This document shows positions 1-7,109 of a stretch of 36,588 nt of DNA, piece by piece (position 1 is the first letter of the stretch; each line of letters begins with the position of its first letter). Origin of the DNA: Halovivax asiaticus JCM 14624 (GTDB taxonomy: Archaea; Halobacteriota; Halobacteria; Halobacteriales; Natrialbaceae); the NCBI RefSeq assembly GCF_000337515.1, contig NZ_AOIQ01000013.1:1-36588 (forward strand). Direction: 5' to 3'. Position numbers and translations under genes: made by a program. The notes under the pieces are model-generated. The model searched no databases. It saw only the letters and a program-made list of their open reading frames with translations, and was not told where the DNA came from.

Positions 1-20
1 GAGATGTGTATAAGAGACAG
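1..20 (+). other. Tn5 mosaic end / Nextera adapter remnant
   Basis: Bases 2-20 read AGATGTGTATAAGAGACAG, the 19-bp hyperactive Tn5 mosaic end used in Nextera libraries. The G at base 1 matches the last base of the Read 2 adapter arm, which ends in CGG before the mosaic end; the Read 1 arm ends in C. This is a library artefact left at a contig end, not a genomic transposon. The biological sequence begins at base 21. Confidence 0.95.
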
Positions 21-506
21 GGGATAGAGGGCGAACAGGTCGGCTTCCCCGATCAGGGGAACGAAAACTGGGAGCGCGTGCTCGGGATCAACCTGGGTGG
101 GGTCTTCTACGCGATGCGCGAGGAGATACCGGTCATGCTCGAAGACGGTGGCGGCGCCATCGTGAACACGGCCTCTATCGCCGGTATCCTTGGCTTTCCG
201 AATCTGAGTCCGTACGTCGCCAGCAAACACGGCGTCGTCGGACTGACGCGGTCGGCGGCCGTCGAGTTCAGCGCCGACGGGCTCCGGGTGAACGCGGTCC
301 TGCCGGGCGTGATCGACACCCCGATGGTCCAGCGCTCGAGCGAAGAGGACCCGGACTCGATGGAGCAGACGATCGCCGCGATCCCGGCAGACAGACTCGG
401 CGAACCCGAAGAGATCGCTGCGGCAGTCGTCTGGCTGTGCTCGGACGACGCCTCGTACGTCACCGGTCAACCGCTCACGGTGGACGGCGGGTACTCCGTT
501 CAGTAA
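21..506 (+). CDS. SDR-family NAD(P)-dependent oxidoreductase, 5'-truncated
   Basis: C-terminal two thirds (162 codons including the stop) of a classical short-chain dehydrogenase/reductase, which is normally about 250 residues. The visible part starts at the GI of the family's NAG(I) motif. It keeps the central Asn in the GINLGG segment, the catalytic Ser in NTAS, the YVASK Tyr/Lys pair, the PG-hinge NAVLPGVIDTPM and the C-terminal VTGQPLTVDGGYS signature. The Rossmann glycine motif and the first roughly 85 residues are missing because the contig begins here at a library adapter, so this is truncation by assembly, not gene decay. Substrate cannot be told from the sequence; family members reduce or oxidise alcohols, ketones, sugars or acyl chains. 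Confidence 0.93.
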   Translation, partial: GIEGEQVGFPDQGNENWERVLGINLGGVFYAMREEIPVMLEDGGGAIVNTASIAGILGFPNLSPYVASKHGVVGLTRSAAVEFSADGLRVNAVLPGVIDTPMVQRSSEEDPDSMEQTIAAIPADRLGEPEEIAAAVVWLCSDDASYVTGQPLTVDGGYSVQ

Positions 507-722
507 CACCGGCCCGAGTGTCGAAACGGAGGGCCCCGGGCGAATTCCACCCACACGGGAAGTCCATCCGCCATTCGCCGTGGCGCTCCCGGCCGCCCCC
601 GAAGCATGCGGCGCCCGGGTAACGTTTTACCGTGCTCGGCGACGTGCGTTGACCCTGCGCCCACGATGCGGGACGGTCTCGCGGAAACGACAGACTGGAG
701 GCCGTATCGGGTCGGCGCATAC

Positions 723-727
723 GGAGG
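723..727 (+). promoter_or_regulatory. Shine-Dalgarno site
   Basis: GGAGG ends 7 nt before the ATG at 735. It decides the start of the SnoaL-like gene against an in-frame upstream ATG at 606. It stands out because most genes in this window appear to be leaderless. Confidence 0.7.
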
Positions 728-734
728 ACTAATT

Positions 735-1172
735 ATGGCATCAGCAACAGATACAGCGGAAAACAAGCGAATCGCCCGCCGATACCCCGAGGAAGTCGCC
801 ACGGAACGGGATCTCGACCGCATCGACGAGCTCCACGCGGACGACTTCGTCGAGCACGGGCCGTTCGGCGTCGAATCGCACGGACCGGAAGAAGACAAAG
901 AACAGATGCGAACGTTCCTCGAGGCGTTTCCCGACCTCGAAGCCACCGTCGAAGAGATCGTCGCCGAAGGGGACACCGTCGCGATGCGGGTCCGGCTTCG
1001 CGGAACCCACCAGGGAGACTTCATGGGGATCGACCCGACCGGTGAGACGTTCGACGTGCAGAATATGGTATTCACTCGCATCGAGGAGGGGAAGATCGTC
1101 GAACGGTGGGTCAACCCGGACTCGCTCGGACTACTGGAACAGCTCGGCGTCGTCGACTCGCCCGTCGAGTAG
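735..1172 (+). CDS. SnoaL-like / ester cyclase family protein (NTF2-like fold)
   Basis: A protein of 145 residues, the usual length for the SnoaL-like polyketide-cyclase family. It shows the family pattern: an N-terminal helix ending in LDRIDELHADDFVEHG, then EDKEQMRTFLEAFPDLEATVEEIVAEGD, then VAMRVRLRGTHQGDFMGIDPTG, and a last strand containing KIVERWVNPD. Members are soluble cone-shaped proteins that include hydrolases, cyclases, isomerases and non-enzymatic ligand binders, so the reaction cannot be assigned. The start is set by a GGAGG site 7 nt upstream. It lies 228 nt after the SDR gene on the same strand and may be transcribed separately. It is acidic, as expected for a haloarchaeal cytosolic protein. 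Confidence 0.88.
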   Translation: MASATDTAENKRIARRYPEEVATERDLDRIDELHADDFVEHGPFGVESHGPEEDKEQMRTFLEAFPDLEATVEEIVAEGDTVAMRVRLRGTHQGDFMGIDPTGETFDVQNMVFTRIEEGKIVERWVNPDSLGLLEQLGVVDSPVE

Positions 1173-1242
1173 ATCCTGCTCGCCCGAGCGAGCGCCCGAC
1201 GAACGAAACGGACTCCTGGCACGGCTCCCGACCGAACGGCGA

Positions 1243-2529
1243 TCAGTTCGAGTCGGCAGTCGGTGTCGGCAGGGCGCGCACCTCCCGCGGCGGGAGCAGG
1301 AAGTTGCCCCGTCGTTCGACGGTCACGTACTGCAGGATGCCGTTGTTCAACCGCTGGCCGACCGCCGACGTCTCCGCGATATCGGTACCGTTCATGGCCG
1401 TCCGGGTGTCGACGAAGTCACCGATCCGCCGCTGCAGTGAGAGAAAGTGGAGAGTGGCCCGATCGTCGTCGGTCGAGTCGAAATCGCGCCGGAGGAGCAG
1501 CGGCGAATCGTCCTCACGCGCCCGGGCCGCCTTCTGTGAGTGACCGACCGTGCCGTGCTCCCGGGCGTCGTCCCCGGCGTGGGCGGGGCAGTTCCCGAGT
1601 CCGCTCGACGCGCCGAGATTGTGGCCGGCGCCCTCGACGCGGTCGTCGGCGGCGTGGGCGGGACAGAACATCTTCGAGACTCGCTGGTCGCGGGTGTCCT
1701 GTTCGTACCACTGGTGGAGATTCAGGCGGAGGAGCGAGAGTTGCTGGGTCGTCCCGCCGGCGAAGGGGCCCTCCCGGATCGTCACGCGATCCTCGCTGGC
1801 CTGGTTCTTCTCGAAGCCGGACTTGAAGCCCATGTACATCGGCGACTCTTCGGGCACCGGGTCGGAGTCGGGAACGTCCGACACGTCCTGGTTCTCGGCG
1901 GGGAGGCCCTCGCCGACGAAGCCCGTTCGTCGATCCACTCGCTCGAAGACGCCATCGAGCGTCGCCTCGACTGCGACGCCGTTGAGTTCGTCCAGTTCAC
2001 CGCGCAACGCTTCCTCGGCCGCTAGGACGACGGAGCCGTGATCGCTGGCCAGATGGACGACCGCGTCCGGGCGGTCGAGCGCCGGGTCCTCGAAGGGGGC
2101 GAGCGCCTCGGGTTCTCGCAGGTCGACCGAATCGGGTACCGACGCGTCGAATCGATCGAAGTACGACGGGGCGTAACTCACCGTAAAGAGGAGGCCGTCG
2201 TGACTCCGCTCGTACGCGCGTTCCAGGGTGCGGAACGCGTCCTCGACCGTCTCTCGATCGGCTGCGGTCGGCTCGCCGTCGTCCGCGTAGTCGAGCAGGA
2301 GAAGCACACGGTGGCGCGGTGGGAGGTGGTTCCCGTACTCGTCCGTCGCGAGTCGCTCGTTCCACGCGTGTTGACGCGAGGGGAGCCCCGAGAGGTCGTC
2401 GGGTCCCTGCGGTACGTCGACCTGCGATTCGCGTTCGAGGCAGGCCGAGAGTGCCGCAGACCCACCGATGGCGACGGCGGCTCTGGCGAAGTCGCGACGC
2501 GAGAGGGAGTCGTGTGAGGGAGAGACCAT
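1243..2529 (-). CDS. Tat-exported DyP-type-peroxidase-like lipoprotein (EfeB-like, catalytic Asp replaced)
   Basis: A protein of 428 residues with a Tat signal (SRRDFARAA, residues 10-18) and lipobox LSAC (Cys30), so it is probably anchored outside the membrane. The C-terminal half follows the dye-decolorising-peroxidase pattern of E. coli EfeB: GFKSG (234-238) stands for GFKDG; GGTTQQ...RLNLHQW (258-274) stands for the GGSY...W segment; His330 (VGHSQKAAR) is the likely proximal haem ligand; LLLRR has the conserved Arg347; then comes the LHFLSLQRRIGDFV strand. The catalytic Asp of GxxDG is Ser237. Two CPAHA motifs (Cys289, Cys314) are extra. I think this is the haloarchaeal family annotated DUF7405, but could not check. 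It is divergent from a P19-like metal-binding lipoprotein, which suggests iron handling. A TATA-like CAATTTTACG at about 2635-2644 could serve it through a leader of roughly 85 nt. The reading frame stays open upstream to 3633, but the Tat signal fixes the start. Confidence 0.8.
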   Translation of the reverse strand: MVSPSHDSLSRRDFARAAVAIGGSAALSACLERESQVDVPQGPDDLSGLPSRQHAWNERLATDEYGNHLPPRHRVLLLLDYADDGEPTAADRETVEDAFRTLERAYERSHDGLLFTVSYAPSYFDRFDASVPDSVDLREPEALAPFEDPALDRPDAVVHLASDHGSVVLAAEEALRGELDELNGVAVEATLDGVFERVDRRTGFVGEGLPAENQDVSDVPDSDPVPEESPMYMGFKSGFEKNQASEDRVTIREGPFAGGTTQQLSLLRLNLHQWYEQDTRDQRVSKMFCPAHAADDRVEGAGHNLGASSGLGNCPAHAGDDAREHGTVGHSQKAARAREDDSPLLLRRDFDSTDDDRATLHFLSLQRRIGDFVDTRTAMNGTDIAETSAVGQRLNNGILQYVTVERRGNFLLPPREVRALPTPTADSN

Positions 2530-2796
2530 CGGACGTGGTTCCTGGGGTAGTCGTTCGGGAACGGCTCGGCGCGGCGATCGCCTCGCGGTGCCGTCCCGTC
2601 GACCAGTTCTAGCTCCTCGTTGGCGGCTGGCGAACGTAAAATTGGCGGATGGCGGGCGGGCGGAACCGGTGTGGACCGGCTCGGTTCGCGGCGGTTGGAG
2701 ACCGACTCGATTCGCGGCGGTGATCGACAGCCGAGGCGCCACCCACGACACGTTCGAATCACAATTCGTATGCTGACTGGTCGGGAAGTACCGCCG

Positions 2797-3876
2797 ATGG
2801 AGCGACGGGAGTTCGTCGGGGCGGGCGCTGCGTTCGCGAGTGTGCTGACAGCGGGGTGTGCAGAGTCGGTGACGTCGCTGTTTCAGTCGGAAGACCGCCC
2901 ACGCGAGCCACCGGTCGTCGACGATCGGCCGGACGCGGTGTACGTCCCGACGCACACGGAGGGGATGGAGATGGCCGGAATGGCCCGGGCCGGGCCCTAC
3001 GCAGTCGCCCTCTCGTACAGTTACCCACACCGGTTCTGGACCGTCAGCGGCGACGAGGCGGAGCGAGTGTACGTGCAAGACCCGGGTTCGGCCCACCTCA
3101 TGCTGACCGTCTGGGATCCAGTAACCAGGGTCGTCGTGCCGGTCGGGAGTCCCACGATCGAACTCACACGAGACGGGGACGTCGTCGACCAGCGGGCGCT
3201 CTGGCCGATGCTCAGCCAGACCATGGGCGCCCACTTCGGCGACAACGTGCCGTTTCCCGACGACGGGACGTACACGGCCACTGTCCGGCTGGACCCCCTC
3301 ACGGTCCGACGGACTGGCGACTTCGCCGACCAGTTCGACGAACCAGCCACCGCCGCGATCACGTTCGACTACACTCGTGACGCGCGCGACGGCGTCACCG
3401 TCCGCGAGTATCCGGACGAGCAGGGCCAGAAAGGGGTGGCGCCCCCGGCGACGATGGACGGACCGGCCTCGACGGTCCCCCCGAAGAAGCGGCTTCCCGG
3501 GACCGTTCTCGGCGACGCGACGAGCGGCGACGCCAGGTTCGTCGCGACGGTCGTCGACGACGGCGATCGGCTCGGCGCCGACGGGACAGCCGGAAGGTAC
3601 CTCGCCGTCTCGCCGCGGACGCCCTACAACCACTTTCCGCTCCCCTTCATGGCGGTGTCAGCGACGATCACGCGCAACGAAGAGCCGGTCGTCGCCGACG
3701 AGTCGCTCCGGGCGACACTCGACCCCGACCTCGCGTTCCACTACGGGACCGCGATCGAGGGTGTCGAGGCGGGCGACACCGTCACGCTGTCGATCGACAC
3801 ACCCCCGCAGGTCGCCCGCCACGAAGGGTACGAAACCGCGTTCCTCGCGATGGCCGACGTCGAGTTCACCGTGTGA
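2797..3876 (+). CDS. P19-like iron/copper-binding lipoprotein (two-domain)
   Basis: A protein of 359 residues. MERREFVGAGAAF...LTAGC is a Tat-type signal with lipobox Cys21, so the mature protein should be lipid-anchored on the cell surface. Residues 52-165 resemble the P19/Tp34-type iron_transport domain: HTEGMEMAGM supplies His53 and Met57/59/62, AHLMLTVWDP follows, and MGAHFGDNVPFPDDGTYTATV matches the family's HYG.N...G.Y signature (His146). Residues about 260-359 look like a second, degenerate copy (FHYGTAIEGVEAGDTVTLSI). P19 proteins bind Cu/Fe and work with FTR1-type iron permeases; no permease is seen here. I believe this is the haloarchaeal DUF7350 type. An alternative start is the ATG at 2770; 2797 is chosen because it gives a proper signal peptide. 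Confidence 0.78.
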   Translation: MERREFVGAGAAFASVLTAGCAESVTSLFQSEDRPREPPVVDDRPDAVYVPTHTEGMEMAGMARAGPYAVALSYSYPHRFWTVSGDEAERVYVQDPGSAHLMLTVWDPVTRVVVPVGSPTIELTRDGDVVDQRALWPMLSQTMGAHFGDNVPFPDDGTYTATVRLDPLTVRRTGDFADQFDEPATAAITFDYTRDARDGVTVREYPDEQGQKGVAPPATMDGPASTVPPKKRLPGTVLGDATSGDARFVATVVDDGDRLGADGTAGRYLAVSPRTPYNHFPLPFMAVSATITRNEEPVVADESLRATLDPDLAFHYGTAIEGVEAGDTVTLSIDTPPQVARHEGYETAFLAMADVEFTV

Positions 3877-3947
3877 ATCGCCGGCTACCCGACAGCGAGG
3901 TCCGCACAGCGCATGGACACGACGCGGAGCGAAGGCCGAGTGCGCGC

Positions 3948-5642
3948 TCACCGAACGGCAGCGATCGCGGCGCTCACCGTCCGGCGATAGTGGCTGGCGA
4001 GTTCACCGACGACGAGCCGATCACGCGGGTTCGAACCGAACAGCGCGATGACGCCGCCGAAGGTGACGAGTCCGACTAGCGTGCCCAACCCGACCGCGAT
4101 CCAGCCGTCGAGGGCCGAACGAACGCCGATCATGACGCCGGCCATCGCGACCCCGGCGCCGAGCGGGGCGAGGAAGGTCGCGTCGAACGGCCACAGGCCC
4201 TCGAACCGCCGGAGTAGGAGCACCTGCAAGAAGTTCTGCACGCCGATGGCGACGCTGGTCCCCAGGGCCGCACCGATCAGGCCGAACTGGAGAACGAACA
4301 GCGTCGTGAGCGTGAGGTTCATGACGGCCAGGAGCCACTCCAGCCACATCTTCGGGTAGTGGTTGTTCGTCATCGAGAGGAGGATCCCCGTCGCCCCGAC
4401 GGCGTTGCCGACGAACCGGCCGACGAGGAAGACGAGAAGGATCTCGTAGCCACGGGTGTATTGCGGGCCGAAGATCGCGAGTAGGTCCCCGCCGAAGACG
4501 GCGAGGACGGCGATCAGCGGCACCGTCGCAGTGACGATGAGCCGCGTCACTGTGGTGTAGACGTCGTTCAGCGTCGCCACCCGACCGCGAGCGTAGAGGT
4601 CCGACGCGACGGGCGGCATCAACTGGTTGAACGCGATCAGCGGGATCGCCGCGAGGCCGACGAGTACGAGGACGACGTTGTAGATCCCCGCGGCCGTCGC
4701 GGTGAGTAACACGCCGATCAGGATCACGTCGACGCGCGTGCGGATCAGCCGCCCGACGCCGGAGAGCGCGCTCGGGACCGCGTGATCGAAGAAGTGCCGG
4801 GCCTCCGAGCGCAGGCCGCGAACCGTCGGTCGGACACCGATCGTCCCGATCGTGACGGGGTAGGCCACCACTGCGAGGGCCCCGACGGTGACGACGAGCG
4901 CTCCGACGACGCCGACCACGGAGTAGCCGAGGCCCACCGCCGCGGCCGCCGCGACCAGCCGGACGGCCGGGCGGAGGATCCGGTTGAGGAGTACCTCGCC
5001 GTTGGCCGACTTCGCCGCCTTGAGCGCCGTGGCGTGCATCCGCACCATCGCGAGGAGGACCAGTAAGACGCCGAAGAGGCGGATCGCCTCGGGAAACGCC
5101 GGCTGGTCGATCGTCGCCGCGTTGATCGGCTCCGCGGCGAGGAAGAGCAGTGCGGCGATGAGGAGCGACGTGACGAGCGTCGACAGGTACGCCAGCCCCA
5201 GCGAGCGGCGCTGGCGCTCCGGTTCGTCCGCGAACGCCGGCAGATCCCGCAGGAGCGTCATGTCGGCGCCCAGATTCGCAAAGCGGAGCGCCATCGTGGT
5301 GAGGCGCCAGCCGAACGCGTAGACGCCGTAGAGTTCCGGTCCCAGCCCGCGCGTGAGAATGGCCTCGATCCAGATGGAGAGGCCGCGCTTGACCGACACC
5401 CCGCCGCCGGTCACGACCGCGCCGTGGGCGATCGAGAGGAGCGCGTCACGCTCGTCGGCCGGGACTGCCTCGTCGGCCGTCGGCACGTCGTGGGCCGGGC
5501 GCTCATCGGCGAGCACGTCGCCGGCCCCGGTCGTATCGGCTCGGGCAGAATCGTCGGCCGAGTGGTCGACATCGGTCGCGTCGGCGGTCCGTGATCCGTC
5601 GGTGATTGCGATTCGTTCAGTTGGAGGTCCGTCGTCGCTCAC
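3948..5642 (-). CDS. Oligosaccharide/polysaccharide flippase (MOP superfamily)
   Basis: A polytopic membrane protein of the Wzx/RfbX type, 564 residues from the GTG at 5642. It would move lipid-linked glycans across the membrane for surface polysaccharide or S-layer/archaellin glycosylation. A soluble acidic N-terminal tail of about 70 residues is followed by the typical first segments (SVKRGLSIWIEAILTRGLGPELYGVYAFGWRL), the RTRVDVILIGVLLTATAAGIYNV helix pair, the GIYNVVLVLVGLAAIP and FNQLMPPVASDLYARG motifs, and about 12-14 hydrophobic helices. The frame continues upstream to a TTG at 5753, but that codon lies on the predicted TATA element at 5755-5760 and adds an atypical basic stretch, so the GTG at 5642 is preferred. 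No glycosyltransferases flank it, which is unusual for a flippase. Confidence 0.88.
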   Translation of the reverse strand: MSDDGPPTERIAITDGSRTADATDVDHSADDSARADTTGAGDVLADERPAHDVPTADEAVPADERDALLSIAHGAVVTGGGVSVKRGLSIWIEAILTRGLGPELYGVYAFGWRLTTMALRFANLGADMTLLRDLPAFADEPERQRRSLGLAYLSTLVTSLLIAALLFLAAEPINAATIDQPAFPEAIRLFGVLLVLLAMVRMHATALKAAKSANGEVLLNRILRPAVRLVAAAAAVGLGYSVVGVVGALVVTVGALAVVAYPVTIGTIGVRPTVRGLRSEARHFFDHAVPSALSGVGRLIRTRVDVILIGVLLTATAAGIYNVVLVLVGLAAIPLIAFNQLMPPVASDLYARGRVATLNDVYTTVTRLIVTATVPLIAVLAVFGGDLLAIFGPQYTRGYEILLVFLVGRFVGNAVGATGILLSMTNNHYPKMWLEWLLAVMNLTLTTLFVLQFGLIGAALGTSVAIGVQNFLQVLLLRRFEGLWPFDATFLAPLGAGVAMAGVMIGVRSALDGWIAVGLGTLVGLVTFGGVIALFGSNPRDRLVVGELASHYRRTVSAAIAAVR

Positions 5643-5754
5643 GGTCTCGATTCTACGTCGAGGGAGCCACCCCCGCCGGAAAAGGCGCGCGAAAGCGGGT
5701 ACCTTCGCCGTGAGACGGGGCTCGACTGTGCCGACCGTATCGGCCGCAGGCAAG

Positions 5755-5760
5755 TCTTAA
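5755..5760. promoter_or_regulatory. Shared bidirectional TATA element
   Basis: CTTAAG is self-complementary and can act as a TATA box in both directions. On the + strand it lies 27-28 nt before the ATG at 5786, the spacing of haloarchaeal leaderless transcripts. On the - strand it would start a flippase transcript near 5730 with a leader of about 88 nt. Confidence 0.45.
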
Positions 5761-5782
5761 GTTGATGGAAGGTTCGTTCCCC

Positions 5783-5808
5783 ATTATGGAAAACATCCTT
5801 TCCACAAT
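5783..5808. promoter_or_regulatory. Palindromic operator candidate
   Basis: ATTATGGAAA (5783-5792) and TTTCCACAAT (5799-5808) form a 10-nt inverted repeat with 9 of 10 positions paired and a 6-nt spacer. It covers the predicted transcription start and first codons of the small ORF, exactly where a repressor would block initiation. The XRE regulator encoded at 6283-6480 in the same unit is the obvious candidate binder (inference). Confidence 0.5.
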
Positions 5809-5887
5809 GTCGGTGATCACAGACATCCCCGAGAGAATCGACGGGCAGGATGGCGACGCACGGTTCCGAGCGAAGGTGGTCGCATGA
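5786..5887 (+). CDS. 33-residue small ORF translationally coupled to the DUF2178 gene
   Basis: The ORF begins MENILSTM and is followed by a GC-rich, charged tail ending AKVVA. The TATA-like CTTAAG at 5755-5760 places a leaderless transcript start at or next to its ATG. Its stop overlaps the next start as ATGA (5884-5887), a classic coupling arrangement. GC at third codon positions is high except across the first seven codons, which lie in the palindrome at 5783-5808. It has no recognisable domain. It may be a leader peptide that couples translation to the downstream membrane protein. It could also be an accidental ORF in a leader carrying the operator. The transcript start itself is better supported than the peptide. 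Confidence 0.4.
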   Translation: MENILSTMSVITDIPERIDGQDGDARFRAKVVA

Positions 5888-6279
5888 GCGACGTTCCGCA
5901 CAACATCAAGCGGCAGACGCAGATGGGCTACCTGATGCTCGCCGGGGCGGTACTGATCTTACTCGGAACCGCCGGTGCGCTCTGGTACACCGACGCGTCG
6001 CCGATCAGCTACCTCGGTGCGCTCGTTCCGTTCGGGATCCTCACGTTCTTCGGCTATCGGGCCATCTCCGCGGGTCGCGACCGGCGCGCCCTGGGTGACG
6101 AGCGAACCGAAAAACTGTACGGAAAGGTTGGACTCAACGCGTTCTGGATCCTGCTGTCCGTCATCGTCGTCGACATGGGGTTTTCCGTCTTGCCGTCGGA
6201 GCACGCCAGCACGATCTACGTCTGGGTCGGCCTGTTCGCCTACGGGTCGTACTTCGTCTACTACCGGTACGTGGAGTGA
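5884..6279 (+). CDS. DUF2178 family membrane protein
   Basis: A protein of 131 residues with four hydrophobic helices: about 13-35 (MGYLMLAGAVLILLGTAG), 42-60 (ISYLGALVPFGILTFFGY), 86-103 (NAFWILLSVIVVDMGFSVL) and 110-127 (IYVWVGLFAYGSYFVYY). A cytosolic DERTEKLYGK loop sits in the middle, which is typical of DUF2178. Function is unknown. Members commonly precede a small XRE-type repressor, as here: the next gene starts 3 nt after this stop, so the two are an operon. Its start overlaps the stop of the 33-codon ORF (ATGA). Confidence 0.85.
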   Translation: MSDVPHNIKRQTQMGYLMLAGAVLILLGTAGALWYTDASPISYLGALVPFGILTFFGYRAISAGRDRRALGDERTEKLYGKVGLNAFWILLSVIVVDMGFSVLPSEHASTIYVWVGLFAYGSYFVYYRYVE

Positions 6280-6282
6280 CTC

Positions 6283-6480
6283 ATGGAAAACGAACTGAAG
6301 GTCTACCGCGCGAAGCACGATCTGACACAGGAAGCCCTCGCGACGGAAGTCGGCGTCACCCGCCAGACCATCAACGCGATCGAAGCCGAACGGTACGATC
6401 CGTCGCTCGAACTCGCGTTCAAACTTGCCGAACACTTCGAGTGCTCGATCGAGGACCTGTTCACCTACACCGGTGAGTAG
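6283..6480 (+). CDS. XRE-family HTH transcriptional regulator (YozG-like)
   Basis: A 65-residue protein that is almost only a Cro/CI-type helix-turn-helix: KVYRAKHDLTQEALATEVG is helices 1-2 and VTRQTINAIEAERYDP is the turn and recognition helix, followed by the SLELAFKLAEHFECSIEDLF tail usual for this mini-regulator class. It is the last gene of the unit with the DUF2178 protein, 3 nt downstream of it. Such regulators normally repress their own operon; the palindrome at 5783-5808 is a plausible binding site. It has no sensor domain, so a signal may come through the membrane partner (inference). Confidence 0.92.
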   Translation: MENELKVYRAKHDLTQEALATEVGVTRQTINAIEAERYDPSLELAFKLAEHFECSIEDLFTYTGE

Positions 6481-6702
6481 GAGACCGATCGGTCGGTCGA
6501 CGTGAGGAAGCGGTGTGCACCACTATTGGTGTCTGGCCGCGCCAGCACAATCGTATTCTCCCGATCAGTGCGCAAGGCTGCTGAGCGATACGTTCAAAAT
6601 ATTCGGTTCGATGACGCTGGTGAAACCCGTAGAGAAAGATGTCTGCTGACCAGCCAGCGGTCAATACAGGAGGCCAACCGAACAGAGAGATACTACAAAA
6701 GA

Positions 6703-6708
6703 TTTTAT
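6703..6708 (+). promoter_or_regulatory. TATA box for the 6733 gene
   Basis: TTTTAT, centred about 27 nt before the ATG at 6733, in AT-rich DNA. This fits a leaderless transcript. The 220 bases between 6481 and 6702 hold nothing else I can identify, apart from the perfect 12-bp palindrome GACCGATCGGTC at 6482-6493. Confidence 0.5.
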
Positions 6709-6732
6709 CATCTTACTATCTATTTTGGAAGT

Positions 6733-6951
6733 ATGAGCGCCGACCAAAATGAGAGAAATTTACGGCTGTTGCTATCGATTGGAGGGCTGGCTTTGGTAAT
6801 TCAGTCAGTAGTATTTCAGGGCACCTTCGGAATTGTGGAAAGTCCCGGGGTTTCCGGGGTTCTGAGAAACGTGCTGAGCGGAGGGCTATTGCTGGTGGCA
6901 ACGATCTTCCTCTTCAGTGGGGTGTATCTACGCCTACGCGGTTCTCGATAA
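6733..6951 (+). CDS. Small two-helix membrane protein, unknown function
   Basis: A 72-residue protein. A short polar start (MSADQNERN) is followed by two hydrophobic segments, about residues 10-32 (LRLLLSIGGLALVIQSVVF) and 48-67 (LSGGLLLVATIFLFSGVYL), and a basic RLRGSR tail. It is small, AT-richer than its neighbours and not very acidic, so it may be an orphan or acquired gene. The start is supported by a TATA-like TTTTAT 27 nt upstream. The frame is open further upstream to 6502, but without a start of similar quality. No family recognised. Confidence 0.6.
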   Translation: MSADQNERNLRLLLSIGGLALVIQSVVFQGTFGIVESPGVSGVLRNVLSGGLLLVATIFLFSGVYLRLRGSR

Positions 6952-7109
6952 CTATGCACGAGGTACTAAACACGCTTTCAGCACACTGGTAGCGACCCAA
7001 GCGGGTTTCAACAGAGCCCGTCCGACACGAACGAGTCGGCCGTGATGACTTTATATTCCGTATCCAATACCCAAGTTATCTAACTTTCCGAGGAACATCC
7101 GACCTAGAA

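Noticed and set aside
2530-3633. Upstream extension of the DyP-like gene on the - strand, giving a 796-residue ORF
   Set aside because: The extension is antisense to the P19-like gene and ends where a textbook Tat signal begins at 2529; its composition is that of a shadow frame.
4020-4045. tRNA T-arm-like GGTTCGAAC
   Set aside because: It lies inside the flippase coding sequence, with no acceptor stem or anticodon arm around it. No tRNA was found anywhere in the window.
5643-5753. TTG start of the flippase at 5753
   Set aside because: The codon coincides with the predicted promoter element and adds an unusual basic segment; the GTG at 5642 is more likely.
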